Assembly: GCA_026545765.1 (NCBI GenBank)
Contig: CM048842.1
Coordinates: 72,777,871-72,841,870 of the forward strand
DNA length: 64,000 nt
From: Plantago major
Taxonomy: Eukaryota > Streptophyta > Magnoliopsida > Lamiales > Plantaginaceae
Direction of reading: 5' to 3'
Part shown: one piece after another, positions 37,558 through 50,005 of the stretch
How the letters are laid out: the number at the start of each line of letters is the position of its first letter
Numbering within the stretch: the stretch's first letter is position 1
Position numbers and translations under genes: made by a program
The notes under the pieces: model-generated
Seen by the model: only the letters and a program-made list of their open reading frames with translations
Told to the model about the DNA's origin: nothing
Databases searched by the model: none

Positions 37558-38504
37558 AGTAAAAATAAATAAATAAAGTATAGCGGGTTGTTTGACACGG
37601 AACTTTATTTGAATGAATTTTAATTAAGGTATAACTGATGAATAATAATTAAATTTTAATTAAGTTGTGAAAATTTGTGTTTGTTATAGAATTAGATTTT
37701 ATGGGGTTTTGTAAGTGTCTTGAGTTTTAATTGAGTAGTGACTCAAATGAAAAAGATAAATATTACCTCAAGGCCAAATACGTCTAACATGTTTAATTCA
37801 ATTAAAATGAACTATTAATTGCATACGATGCAGTCCATAAATTACTAGAACTTGAATATTAAAGGGTAGCCCCACCTCCTATCTCCTCCCATGTAATACT
37901 CATTCCGTTACGAATAATTTATAAAGTGTATTTGTATGCAAAGTGAAGATTGTTTATTATTTATTAAGTGTGACATAGCTTTATGTTTTGATAATATATA
38001 TATGAAGTTTTATGGGTCAGTGGAAAGTATAATAACTTAACAATAAATACTAGTATTTCCGAGTTTCATATATATGGAATTTACATTAGATTATCGTTTT
38101 CAGGTTACTTATGGCATCTTACTGGCATTTTTGTTAGAGTAAGTTTCATGCGATAGGTGTTTAAATACGGATTTATATTGTTTAGATAATCATCAATGTT
38201 ATTAATTATAATGTTTCCGTTATTAACATTGAAATTTCTTCATATAAAAAATACATGTTCTTCTTATCTTCTAGTTAAGGATTTTTGCTCCCGATGACAT
38301 AAATTATACACCTTAAACTACTTTTAATAACCTATTAATATCTAAAAACAAACTATTCAAACATAGTTGTGACACCAAATCAATTGATTTTGACCCATTA
38401 TAAAGAAGGAAAAATAATATTTAATTATCTCGCTTCTTATTTCATGCTATGTCGATCTTCATATATTGCATTTTCGCTTATAATTGAACTCAGTTAATTT
38501 GCTA
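37558..38504. other. intergenic, no gene seen
   Basis: AT-rich sequence between solo LTR 2 and the Copia element. Nothing recognised. Confidence 0.45.
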
Positions 38505-38509
38505 AATTT

Positions 38510-38676
38510 TGAAAGAATGTTTTCCGTGAATATTTCATTAATCACAATGTGGTATAAATACATGCTACAACATAGAGAGTTCTATACTAAGTATAATCTA
38601 ACTAGGTTAGTATAATTCTACTATAACTCTAATTCTAGATTCCTAAATATAGTAAACTAATATTTACAATCTATCA
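38510..38676 (-). repeat. 3' LTR of the 38.5-43.5 kb Copia element
   Basis: On the minus strand it begins TGATAGATTGTAAATATTAG and ends ACATTCTTTCA. It is 167 bases, about 97 percent like the other LTR by eye. Confidence 0.9.
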
Positions 38677-40170
38677 CACCCCCGCAGTCGAAGCGGGAGG
38701 AGGTCGAACACTTAGACTGGATCTAAAATCTTCGAATAACACACGAGGCAAGCCTTTTGTAAATATATCAGCAATCTGATATCTGGAAGGAACATGCAAG
38801 ACTCTAACTTGTCCACGTGCGACCTGTTCACGAACAAAATGAATGTCCATCTCTATATGCTTGGTTCGTTGATGTTGTACAGGATTTCCAGAAAGATATA
38901 TAGCACTAACATTATCACAGTAGACAATGGTAGCCTTGGAGAGGGGATGATGAAGCTCAAGTAGCAAATTGCGTAACCAGCACGACTCGGAAACAACATT
39001 AGCCACACCACAATATTCTGCCTCAACACTGGATCGAGACATGGTCGGTTGTTGTTTCGAGGACCAAGAGATAAGGTTGTCACCAAGATAGACACAATAC
39101 CCAGATGTCGAACGGCGAGTATCAGGACAACCACCCCAATCTGCATCAGTGTATGACATGAGTGTAGAACACGAAGACGGATATAGGTGTAGGCCAAAAT
39201 CAAGTGTCCCTTGTAGATACCGAATGATGCATTTCAACGCATTCATGTGAACATCCTTGGGGTCATGCATATGTAGACAAACCTGCTGAACGGCATAGGA
39301 AATATCTGGGCGAGTAAAAGTCAAGTACTGTAGAGCTCCAGCAAGACTTCGATAATGAGTCGGATCCGCAAAGGGAGCGCCAGATGCGTCACGACCTTCA
39401 GCGTTAGTGTCGAGCGTATGAGATGATTCTGAATTCATACCAGCTCGATCAATAATGTCTGCTGCATACTTACGCTGAGAGAGAAATAGACCAGATGCAT
39501 TCCTAGTAACTGCAATACCAAGAAAGTAATTCAACGGACCGAGATCCTTCATAGCAAATTCAGAAGCCAGCATAGACATGATCGATTGGCGAAGAGTACT
39601 AGAAGAGGCAGTAAGAATAATATCATCTACATAAAGTAAGATATATGCCATATCCGACCCTTTCCTGTATATAAACAATGATGTATCTGATTTGCTGTTG
39701 ACAAAACCCATAGAAGAGACATAATCCGCAAATCGTTTGTACCAAGCTCGTGGTGCTTGCTTCAGTCCATAGAGGGACTTGCGCAGAAGGCAGACATGAT
39801 TAGGACGAGATTTATCTCGAAAACCCACCGGTTGATGCATATAAACTGTTTCCCGAAGCTCCCCATGGAGAAACGCATTTTTCATATCAAGCTGATGAAT
39901 CTGCCATGCTTTGGATAATGCAAGACTGAGAACCGTGTGAATAGTAGCTGGTTTGACCACAGGACTAAATGTCTCACCACAATCAATTCCAACCTGCTGT
40001 GTTTTGCCATCACCTACAAGTCGAGCCTTATGCCCCTCAAAAGCACCATTAGATTTCACCTTATGAGCAAAAATCCACATAGAACGAATAATATTAACAT
40101 TCGGTGGACGAGGTACTAAGTCCCACGTCTTATTCTTAATAAGAGCATCATATTCATCTCCCATTGCCAA
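38674..40170 (-). pseudogene. Copia reverse transcriptase and RNase H part of pol
   Basis: An open frame of 498 codons. It starts in the conserved NKTWDLVPRP region. RT motifs include KARLVGDGKTQQVG (45-58), HQLDMKNAFLHGEL (91-104) and QPVGFRD (113-119). The catalytic YVDDIIL lies at about 179-185. RNase H follows with YTDADWGGCPDTRRSTSGYC (342-361) and SSVEAEYCG. The QRTKHIEMDIHFVREQV block lies near the end. The 3' end runs three bases into the LTR. The frame is open but separated from the integrase part by stops and a frame change. Confidence 0.9.
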
Positions 40171-41161
40171 TTTCTAATTCGGGTCATTTAGTGCATGTAT
40201 GGGATTACGAGGAAGTGGTGATTTGGAAACCGAAGTATGCAAATTCATAGGAATATATGGTTTAAAAATACCGTGTTGACTTCGAGTAACCATACGAAAG
40301 GGACTAGGAAGATGGCGAGGTGTAGGAAAAGGACTTGGAGTAGGTCAAGGAAATAGGTGAGGTCAGTGGGGAAGATGGGCCAGGAGAATGGTCCAGGTTC
40401 GGGAACGGGACAGGCTGGAAGGTTGAGCGAGCTGGGCTTGGGCTCAAGGAATATCCATGGCCAGAATTCCATCTTGGGCCGTAGCGATGGGTAGCCCAAG
40501 ATGTAACCGGACCTCATGGTTCCGGAGTGACAGTGTATTGGGCTGGTGTTGATCCAAATCAATGCAACAGCGTGGTTCGTGGTTCATGGTCGATTAGAGT
40601 CGGCTGTATCCAATGGAACAATTAATTGGATGGAGTGTGAGGTGTGGATGCAAACGGAAAATTATTTTCATCAAAGATAACATGACGGGAGATAATAATT
40701 TTCTTGGTAGATAGATCATAACACTTATACCCTCTATGATTCGAAGGATATCCTAAAAATACACAAGGTGTAGACCGGGGGTGTAATTTATGGATAGTGG
40801 TAGAAGGATAGAGAGGAAAACAAAGACATCCAAAAACTCGGAGATGAGAGTAGGATGGTTTCCGGTGGTATAAGAGTTGAACAGGAGATGCATGATCTAT
40901 GAGTTTGCTGGGTAGGATATTTAACAGATAGGTAGCCATATCCAAAGCATGATGTCAAAAAGACAAAGGTAAAGCAGCATGTGCTAAAAGGGTCCTGACC
41001 ATATTATTGATAGTGCGAATTTTACGTTCTGCTTTGCCATTCTGTGAAGAAGTGTGAGGACAAGAAAAACGGAAACACATACCATTAGTTTGACAGTAGG
41101 CATGGAATCGAGAGTTATCATATTCTCCCCCATTATCACATTGGAGGGTTTTGATAGATGA
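40171..41161 (-). pseudogene. Copia integrase C-terminal part, interrupted
   Basis: Pieces of the integrase are found in two frames: a DNGGEY-type catalytic block around 41120-41140, HTSSQNGKAERK-like residues near 41030, then a TAYLLNILPS-like and FGCLCFP block (40945-40622). In-frame stops near 41160 and 40955, and a disordered, Pro-rich stretch at 40245-40562 before RT, show the decay. Confidence 0.75.
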
Positions 41162-42031
41162 CTAGAATTGTGTTTGAATATGATTGCGCAATAACAAGAA
41201 TTTGTCAAACGCATCAGATTTCTTTGCAAGGGGAAAGGTCCATAAAAAATTCGAGTAATCATCTAGAAACAGAATATAATAACAATGACCTAATGAACTC
41301 AAAACATGAGATGTCCATAAATCACTATGAATAATATCAAAAGGAAACAGGATTTGAGACAAAGAAGAATCGAATGGTAACTTAATCTGTTTACCATAAA
41401 TGCAAGAACGACAAATACTGAAAGTATGTGGTTTAGCACTAACAATATCTTTGTCTACCCTAAGAGAATTAAAAATAGACTGTCCCGGATGTCCTAAACG
41501 AGCATGCCAAGTAGCAGAAGAAAGGGCTGCAAAAGCGGATGGAATGGTCGGTATATGTGAGGTGTGTATTGGATAAAGGTCCCCAAGACTATTACATCTC
41601 ATGATTGCCCTCCCCGTCTTGAAATCCTTCACAGAAAACCCATATGGATCAAACTCAACAGACACAAAATTATCGGTAGTAAATTTGCGCACAGAGATAA
41701 GATTTTTAATGAGTTTAGGATCATGCAAAACATTCTGTAAGGATAACGGTGGGTGAGGGGAAGGTAAAGTAGTATGACCATGACCACGAATAGGAATATA
41801 TTGACCATTGCCCACAATTATATTATGATGATTGCTCAAATTAGAATAAGACGAGAGAGTACCGTTTGATGAGGACATGTGAGATGTAGCACCCGAATCC
41901 ATGTACCAGGTTGGATCCGGATTCAATGTCATGGTGTGCATCGCAGAGTAAATATCCGTCGGAGCATATGGCGCGGTCATATATGCTTGTGGCGCGTCAT
42001 AGGCAGCAGGTTGTGCCGGAGCTGTGCCCAT
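41162..42031 (-). pseudogene. Copia protease and integrase N-terminal part
   Basis: Open frame of 289 codons. The retroviral-type aspartic protease motif is WYMDSGATSHM at about 42-52. The integrase zinc finger is formed by WHARLGHPG (about 174-182) and SICRSCIYGK (about 205-214). It continues into the first catalytic Asp in HSDLWTS and then FLDDYS. It ends at a stop, while integrase similarity continues below. Confidence 0.85.
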
Positions 42032-42114
42032 GGCACTAGGTCGCTGGCTCGGGCGATGCCGCAGCCGTAGGATAGGGGCGAAGCGGTGGTGCCATTGGCA
42101 CCCACCGCCATATC

Positions 42115-42960
42115 TTATCTCTTGGTCTTCTTTGGCGCCATGGCCAATGGCGATGCGTGTTTGCTGATGCCATGGCGGCTTGGGCGTACGCGCTTGTTTC
42201 CTTTGCGCTTATTTCCTGCATTCACATTATCAGATGGAACCGAACCAGTACTAGAAACCATAGCCGAATTAGAGTGATGAGATCCCATAACACCTAATTC
42301 CCGTTCCTCAAGACATAAAGAAGAACGAGCTTCTGAGAAGGAAGGAAGAGGCTTGGTATGACGAATTTGTGTTCCCACGCCTTTATACGCATCAGAAAGA
42401 CCCGATACGAGTTGCAAAACTAATCTCGTGTCAGCAACAGAAGCACCAACATTCTTCAATTGATCAACAAGACTTTTGAGGCGTTGACAATAAGCAGAAA
42501 CATTAGGAAAATCCTCGAGACGCGTAGACGAAAATTCTTGCTCAAGAAGAACAGCCCGTGAAGTTTCATGATCCTGGAAAATATCTTTGAGACGATTCCA
42601 AGCTTCCATAGCTGTAGCATCCGGTTCAAGAATAGTGCACAACAAATCATGTGAGATTGTTGAATAAATCCATTGAAGAACAGTAGCATCAATGGTTGAC
42701 CAAAGTCCTTTGTCCACATCTGTTTTAGGAGCAGAAGCTGAAGTCGGCTCAACCTGATCCTTCGGGGGAGCAGGAGCGATGATATGGTGCAGAACCTGGT
42801 GTGCGCGAGCATGTATTTTAAATAGCTCAGCCCACACCCCATATTGGGAATTCTCCAATTCCAGTATGATAGAAACATGATTCCTGATGTTGGAGACGGC
42901 GAGTGCGGAGTGAAACGCCGGTTTGGAGGAGGAAGAAGTTGCTTTTTCCGAATCAGACAT
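42115..42960 (-). pseudogene. Copia gag
   Basis: Open frame of 281 codons beginning MSDSEK. It has the plant UBN2-type gag layout: ENSQYGVWAELFKIHARA (about 36-53), W..ID..VLQWIYSTIS (87-102), then AWNRLKDIFQ and DEF-type helices to QLVSGLSDAYKGV. A Lys/Arg-rich tail follows but the CCHC zinc knuckle is missing at the expected place. Frame is lost before the protease. Confidence 0.85.
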
Positions 42961-43049
42961 GGTCGATAATCAGGAAGAAGGCTTTATGTTCGATTTGCGT
43001 GAGGCTCTAATCGAATGTATGAAGCTATAGATTGCGTGAGGCAAACCAA

Positions 43050-43052
<3 letters not shown>

Positions 43053-43130
<78 letters not shown>
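43053..43130. repeat. (TA)n microsatellite in the Copia leader
   Basis: About 39 TA units between the primer site and gag, on the transcribed leader of the element. Frames of alternating Tyr-Ile here are artefacts. Confidence 0.95.
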
Positions 43131-43134
<4 letters not shown>

Positions 43135-43307
43135 TTGGCAGGAAGCTCAAAATCGAATATGGAGGGCGTTGCAGTGAAGCAAATCATAGGAGGACGATCG
43201 TCAGGAAGCAGATCGAAGAAGGAAATCACCGGATGGAGGGGCGAGATCGATGGCAGCGGAGAAGAAGATGGATTAGCGTGGTTTGTGGAGAACCAAACTT
43301 GATACCA

Positions 43308-43474
43308 TAAAAGAATGTTTTCCGTGAATATTTCATTAACCACAATGTGGTATAAATACATGCTACAACATAGAGAGTTCTATACTAAGTATAATCTAAC
43401 TAGGTTAGTCTAATTCTACTATAACTCTAATTTTAGATTCCTAAATATAGTAATCTAATATTTACAATCTATCA
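43308..43474 (-). repeat. 5' LTR of the 38.5-43.5 kb Copia element
   Basis: On the minus strand it begins TGATAGATTGTAAATATTAG and ends ACATTCTTTTA (last C changed to T). It is directly followed by the primer-binding site TGGTATCAAG at 43307-43298. Confidence 0.9.
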
Positions 43475-43479
43475 AATTT

Positions 43480-45164
43480 AATTAATTAACTTTTGAAAAA
43501 AAATAAGTTAACATATTGCCATATTGATTTTGTTTTTGCATGTATAATATGCACAAAAATATACTAGTAACCTTAAAAACACATTCGAAAAACATTTTAC
43601 CGTACAATTTAGGCTTGAAGAATCTGGGCCTTAGACTCTTGCTCAAGCCCATATGGCTGGCGCAGCAACAGAAAGTAGTAAGGAAAGCCTAGCCCATTTA
43701 CTTCCTCAATGATCAGGGCCCTACGCCTGGAAGCTGAAACAATTAAGTCACAAATTAGGTGGGCTGGGCTGAATCTCAATAATCTTATGTAGAAATTTCT
43801 AATGATCATGGTTTTGATTCTAGCACCATATGGGCAGCTGCCGATGGATCATTTTGACATGGATTTGCAGAAAATTGAAATCATGCTCCGGTACACTATC
43901 CAAACCCAAATTAGAATTTAACAAAAAGTTTTGGCACAAAATTTCCCTAAAAATTAGGATGGTACGTAGGAATGGATAGATAGATAATAATCAAATTCTT
44001 CTCCCTATGGATTTTTCATGTTGTTTCCCAAATTATTAATTATAATAGCAATTTAAATTTATAAATACGTAACTCGTCCATCAAATAATTTCGATCCGTT
44101 TTAGTCTTCTACGTTTTGGATAATCATTTAATCCATTACTACAATTTTCAAGAACACTAAAGGATAAGAAAATGAACGTGTATAGAAAATGTAGTTCTAA
44201 ATTTCATACTATAACAATATTTGGAACATGCTACACGTCCAAAATCCAAGTTTCTATCAATATTGATGGAAGTGAGACAATATTTATGTTGCAATTTGCA
44301 GATATGAAAGTCATAATCATATGAAACCAATTGGCCAACAGAAATTGGCAACTAATTAATACTACGTTGAAAGGTCGGTCTTGTTAATAAGTAAGCCAAG
44401 AAAATCTCCTAGTGTCACAACTCACAACAAAATTGGAAACTTGATTTTGATTGGAGCCATAGATCTATCGACACTAATTCATCTATACAGGTATAGCCTA
44501 TGCTGTCAATGGATCATTAGAGATAATTGAATGAATGACTCATGACTAATCCATCATTACTGGATGAGGAAAGTATTAATTAATTAATTAATTAATCTGT
44601 ACATATCTAGCTCTATGCATTGACTCTTGAGGCGATATATATAATCCACTCTAAGAACCCTGAACCTTAAATCTCACTTTTTCAGCGTGAGTTGAAGATA
44701 CTCCGTACCGTAATTCTCAACTTATCCTAGAGTTGGATATAGGATTTTAATAATAAGCTGTATATGTAACTATAATAATTTTTAAAATGTAAAATGAAAT
44801 GAAGTTTCTAAAAATATGATAGAAAATATATAAAGAGATATAATGAATAAAGTTTAGATAATGGAGATGGACATTTTCATTTAACATATGAGAAAATGAG
44901 ACTGCAACGGACCGAAAATACAGGAAAACTTTACTTACATGTTCACAACTAAGTGCACTTTTCCAAAGAGGCAGAATGACAAAACATCAGGCCTGACAAA
45001 AAATTTAAAATATGCATGTGTTCCTGAATTAAGGAGATCGAGCTGAACTTATCAATAAGATACGTAGTAGTTGAAATTGATGATTTGCGGATATATAAGT
45101 TATGCGACTTAAATATACACACTTATAGTGATATAAGGAAATAAGTTATCCGAATCATTCATAT
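43480..45164. other. intergenic, no gene seen
   Basis: AT-rich sequence. A small (TTAA)n run lies at about 44577-44595. The short frame at 43609-43809 is unsupported. Confidence 0.45.
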
Positions 45165-45524
45165 ACTACGTAGAAGGTGAGAATACGCTACGTGTGTTAT
45201 TGTGACATTTAGTTACAAATAATAGAAAAAAGTATATGAAGTTGTTTCTTATATTGAATTAATGCTTTGAATTTAAATGGAAAATACATATTGAGTTGTT
45301 TTTTTTTAATGATGAACTGATTCTGTTGGGCTTGATTTATGGCTTGGAATTTAATTGTAAAAGACAATTGAGTTTTTTTCCACGATGAATTGATTTTGTT
45401 GGAGTTGCGTTAGGGCTTATAATTAGAATGAATAAGACATTTTTTTTATAATTAAAGTCTAATTTACATGTATATTACAAATCGGTTCAATTTAACTTAA
45501 ATTAAGTACTCAATTGTACAACTC
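45165..45524 (-). mobile_element. Helitron-like element, copy 2 (short)
   Basis: It shares with copy 1 the terminal hairpin region (GTGAGAA.ACGCTACG.GTGTTAT at 45177-45201) and the other end (ATTGATTTTGTTGGAGTTGC, ATAA.TAAAGTCT.ATTTA, AAATTAAGTACTCAATTGTA). The minus-strand terminus reads CTAC instead of CTAG. It lacks the ~2-kb interior of copy 1 and so resembles the core family member. Confidence 0.6.
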
Positions 45525-46338
45525 CAATAGTTATAGTTCGAGGAATAAGCATATGTGATGAGATCGAGTCCCCGTGATGTGATTTTCTCCGAAATAGAGT
45601 GTTATTTCCTCGAATTAGTTGTGTTTAACAGTCATCCGTTAGCTTATTTATCATGGATTATAGTTTCAAAATGTAATATCGAATTCTAAAGAAAAAGATA
45701 TAAGAATCGTATCAATTGATATATAAATGAAATATAATTACAGTGATAATGCGACTTATGGTTCAATAATTTTGTTGAAATACCTCTAATCATGATCGAT
45801 CACCAAGTGAACATTCTCGTATCAAATTTGTTTTGGTTCAGTGACACAAAATAATCGTAAAATGATGATGATAACATGACTGATAAGGTGATTGTAAAGT
45901 TAAACTTGGTTATGAAGGTAGGGGGAGGGGGCTGAGATACTCTGTTCAAGTTAATTCGTATTTCATGTATTAATCTCAAATAATATCAAATGGGTTTAGT
46001 TTTTAAGAATTGACTTTGAGCAATTCCGTATTTTCCTCTTGAGATACGGACTGATGTTGTTAAATATAAGTGTAACGTTTTAAACGATATTAAAAATGTT
46101 TTAAGTAAATATTTCCCTTTTTATGTGAATTATAACACCGATGTTCTTAGTTAAAATATGTAATTTTTCTGACTATAACGATAATGTTTGTCGATCTCTC
46201 AGGAGAATTACATGTTTAATATTGGAAAATTAATTAGTCAATAAACTTATATCTCCGAAATAGTTATTTTTCCTCAATCGTTCTTTTGTTTGAGGTAAAT
46301 AATAAAACACATCATCTAAAACATAAAAACAATGGCAA
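45525..46338. other. intergenic, no gene seen
   Basis: AT-rich sequence without recognisable frames or repeats. Confidence 0.45.
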
Positions 46339-46341
46339 AAT

Positions 46342-46631
46342 CACTACAAGATATTTGATTTAATACGACTCATAAATTTTACGACTCTTTATAAGAGTTG
46401 TAAAAATAAACTAAAAAAAGGCCTTAAAATTAACTCAAAGAAGGTAAAATAATATGACTTTTAATTTTGAGTCGTAATTTTAAAATTACTACGACTTATA
46501 ATTTGTACTTCAAACGAAAATACGACGCACCCCTTTTGCGACCCATTTGAAATTTGCGTCACTTATTAAGAGTCATAGTTTTTAAATACGACTCTTTTTA
46601 TGGGTCGAATTAGATTAAATGTTTTGTAGTG
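46342..46631. mobile_element. CACTA-type MITE (290 bp), separate family
   Basis: It begins CACTACAAGATATTTGATTT and ends ATGTTTTGTAGTG, with the 3-base target duplication AAT (46339-46341 and 46632-46634). Subterminal repeats are TACGACTC / GAGTCGTA, different from the GCGACGGAT repeats of the other CACTA elements here, so it is another subfamily. Confidence 0.85.
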
Positions 46632-46634
46632 AAT

Positions 46635-47110
46635 GACAATTTCAGTCTATTGAATACGCTATACTTATTGAAAATTTAAAAATTCTGATAGGCAGATTAG
46701 TCATTAAATATTACTACTAAGCTCGTTATTTAGTATATAATTTTTTTTTTGCCAGTGGCAAAAATTAACTGATTTGTTGACTATTGACCAACAACTACGC
46801 TGATCGATGTTGAATTGGAAATTAATTTGATTTTAACTTTTTTAATTTCCACATGCAAATAAATTGATTAAGTGGAGGAAGATATAAGTAGTTCTATAAC
46901 CTAGCTTGAGCCAATGAGTTCATTGATATTATCCATTTTCCGCAAAATACACATAGAATGTGATTCTAATAATTACTACTACATTTTCTTCCAATATCAA
47001 TATAGATATTATATTACTTCACCGACAAAAACATAAAACCCTTCTTTTTCTGCCTTTTTTTCACTTTCAATATTCATTAATCATTACCAGCTCCTTCTCA
47101 TGATCAATTT
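46635..47110. other. 3' flank of the BEL1-type gene
   Basis: AT-rich, probably with the 3' untranslated region of the minus-strand gene at 47111. No other feature seen. Confidence 0.5.
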
Positions 47111-50005
47111 TTATGAACCAAAATCATGCAGTAAATGTTCACCAATCAAGTTCCTGTACGGCAATGTCTGGCTTTGATGAATCTGCTCATGATCAGTACT
47201 GTCCAATAAGTACTGATTCTGCCAATCTTCTTGAGGATCCCTAGCTGCGTAGGGGTACCCTAAGTTCACCCCACTACTACTCCCTCCATCTTGCTGCAGC
47301 CCCAGTGTCAATGACACACCACCACCGGCCTCGTAAGTCGAGAAATCCATCTCCATTGTATGGTTATACGTAGACGAATCGTCAGTACCATGGATGGCAA
47401 CTTTGTTTTTTCGACTAGTATCCGTGTTATTGATGATTGAGGACAGACATTCGGAGTCATTTCTCATGAATAGCTGATCATGTGTTGGCTTTTGATCGGG
47501 ACACTCTTGATTTAGGATCTGAAACTCATTGTTTTCGTTTGGATCATGGTCTAATGCACCGGCAGCTTCATGTTCTTTTAGCTCTTCCATGTACATTTCC
47601 TCTACCATTGGCTTCCATAGCCTTACTCTTGCATTGATGAACCAATTGGATACCTGATGAACATTAAATCAATATGTTAGTATTTAGTATTTAATTAATA
47701 ACAATGACGAGAACATAACGCCAAACAGTTACTTTCACAGAAGATGTTTTTTAAGAAGATTTGCGTTCTTGGTAAAATATAAAACTACAGAATCTTGATT
47801 TAAATAATCAAGAATGATCATTCTGTCATAATCAAACCCCTAATTAACAAACATTTGTGTGTTGCATTAGCGCGTTGTTTGAAATTTTGTGGCTGCCTAA
47901 CGTGTCGATTAGGCTATTTGTCGATGGGGGATTAGTCACGTAATCTGAAACATTTTGGCAGTTTTGGAGTATATAAGAGAGAAAGTGATCACTTGCCTGG
48001 CTTCTTGAGAGACCTGTTTGCCTTGCCAGAATGTGTTTATCAACATCACTAGGATACCTGCAGATGAGTTTCATTCAATCAAAGTCAAAACAGTTGATCA
48101 TTCATGTGTAGTACTCGAGCTGTAAAATAAATGAAATTTAATTAAGATCTGTAGCTAGTTGGTGAAAATAGTACATGAAGAAAAGTTGAAAGTGAATACA
48201 CTAGTGCCGGTTGTAGATTTACTCCAGGTGAAGAGACACAGAGAACAAACAAATAGTGAGCAAGACATATGAGGTCCTATTGGAGGTTCATAATACTATA
48301 TAACAGCATCCAATCACACCAAAAATGTAACATGTACAAAAATCCAACAAAATTGAACCCCATCAAAAAAACCAAAAAAAAAAAAAAAAAAAATATCAAA
48401 GGAATCCTTATTCCTTACAATGAGACAACTGTTATATAAGTGCATAAAACATTTAATGGTGCTCCTCACAAACTAACAAAAAATTGCCTTTGTATATGTG
48501 CAATATAATCATTGATGTCTGGTGATAATACAAAAAAATAATAATAATCCAGGACCAATACTATTATATACTATGTTACTAGCTAGCAATATCAATATTA
48601 TGTAATATAATGAGTAGAGAAATAAAATGTGGTTCTTACGGGTGGAGGAAGTGTTCGAAAAGCCAAGCGCGTAGGACGGATACGGATCTTTCTGGAAGGC
48701 CTCGTTGAGGCCTCCATGGATGGCTGTCAATCATGGTCATTTGCTGGAAGGCTCTTTGTTGCCTTAGTGTTTGGTCAAGAAGCCTTAGTCTTGGTGTTTC
48801 TCCTTTAGTTGTACCTGGTGCAACATTAGTAGAGTCTTTTTCGCCCATTGCCTGTTTCGTGGCCTTAATCTCGTTCAAGATTCCGTCTTTCAGGGATCTG
48901 AAGTGTCGCGACATGGCCCGTGAGGCTAAGGAGGAGTAAACGGTAGCGGCCCCGTTTCCGGCTACAGCTTCGAATGATGACACCACAGATTTCATTTGGT
49001 TGCAATAGTGTTTGTACCTTTTGTCCACCTAGTACATTAACAAGAAGGAAAGTTCTAAAACGTTAATGTAACAGTGAAAAGTATCTTGCCCTTTAATTTT
49101 CATCTTGTGAGCCAAGTTGTTCGAGTTATTAAATTAACAAACTGTTCCAGATTTTTAATGGAACTCCACAAAATTGGCACCGTTAATTTCAGACATTAAT
49201 GAAATAAAGTTCGACAGCCACTTAGTTAGTTCAGATGTTAATGTCTCTAGACCCATTATTCACTAAATTTCATGGCTAAATATCTTTGCCATAAAGTACA
49301 AAATATATGGTACAGAATAAACTGAAAAATCAAACAGCAAAAACGAAAAAGAAAAAAAGAAAAGAAAAGAAATACCTCTTCAAGCATAAGAAGCAACTTG
49401 GTTTTTCTCTTGTGCAACTCCATGAGGTCAAGTGAGCAAAGAGACTGTTTTTTTATGGGATTAATCTCATCTTGCAATTGAGCTTTATGAGCCTTCATCT
49501 TTGAGAACTTGTCATCATTTTTCATTGTCCCAAGATTACAAAACTCATTGAGAAGCTCTTGAGCAGGACTCAAGTACTTCGAGTCCCTAATCATGACATA
49601 ACTTGATGACGAAGAATCCGACCTCATAATAAAATCATGATGATCATTACTTTGGTGTTGTTGTCTGATAACTTCAAAGGAGTTCACCCCAATAGTTGGA
49701 GGATTTGTTGAACTCAAGGAAAGCGAAAGACCTTGGCTAATAATAGGCCGTTCTTCGAAAGAGTTTTGAGTATGATTCCAAGCTGATTGAAACCCTATCA
49801 TCTCCATGCTTGATGAATTCAAGTTGTTGTAGATCTCTGCTGGATTTGGCTCAAAGCCTTGCAATTGGTTCATGTAAATATTTGGGTTTGCACTAGAAGA
49901 GGCTTCATGATTGGTAGTAGTGTAGCAGTATCCAAGTCCACTGGTTGATGAGGCCATGTTGTACCTTGGTTTCTCATCACCACTTGGACCAGCCATACAA
50001 GACAT
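47111..50005 (-). CDS. BEL1: BEL1-type TALE homeodomain transcription factor
   Basis: Exons 50005-49376, 49028-48640, 48057-47997 and 47653-47111 give 540 residues; the 61-base third exon is a hallmark of BEL1-like genes. Residue positions: GLSLSLSS (92-99, N-terminal ZIBEL motif), SKY box [14 protein letters not shown] (142-155), BELL domain from about 188 to 265 ([20 protein letters not shown] and [11 protein letters not shown]), three-residue-extension homeodomain about 316-378 with PYPSDVDKH and the recognition helix [15 protein letters not shown]. The second ZIBEL motif is GVSLTLGLQ (472-480) and the end is [13 protein letters not shown]. The N- and C-termini resemble Arabidopsis BEL1 (At5g41410) more than other BLH proteins, from memory. 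The protein pairs with KNOX partners in the nucleus; BEL1 controls ovule integument identity. The first ATG in frame is at 50005. The last intron (47996-47654) starts GC instead of GT. Confidence 0.95.
47654..47996 (-). other. GC-AG intron of the BEL1-type gene
   Basis: On the minus strand the exon ends AGCCAG and the intron starts GCAAGT, the optimal GC donor context; it ends TCATCAG before GTATCC. The protein alignment SRSQ/VSNWF fixes the junction exactly, and no usable GT keeps the frame. Confidence 0.85.
48366..48393. repeat. A-rich tract in intron 2 of the BEL1-type gene
   Basis: About 28 nearly consecutive A (with one or two C before it) in the 582-base second intron. Confidence 0.7.

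Larger units (their letters stand above)
38510..43474 (-). mobile_element. Copia-type LTR retrotransposon, full-length outline, coding region broken
   Basis: 4965 bases flanked by the target duplication AATTT (38505-38509 and 43475-43479). LTRs of 167 bases at both ends differ at about five positions by eye, so insertion was fairly recent. On the minus strand the primer site TGGTATCAAG follows the 5' LTR directly. Then come gag, protease, integrase, reverse transcriptase and RNase H in Copia order. The reading frame is interrupted by stops and at least two frame changes, so the element cannot make its own polyprotein. Confidence 0.95.

Noticed and set aside
40245..40562. 105-codon minus-strand frame as a separate gene
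   Set aside because: It lies between the integrase and reverse transcriptase parts of the Copia element and is the disordered linker in a shifted frame.
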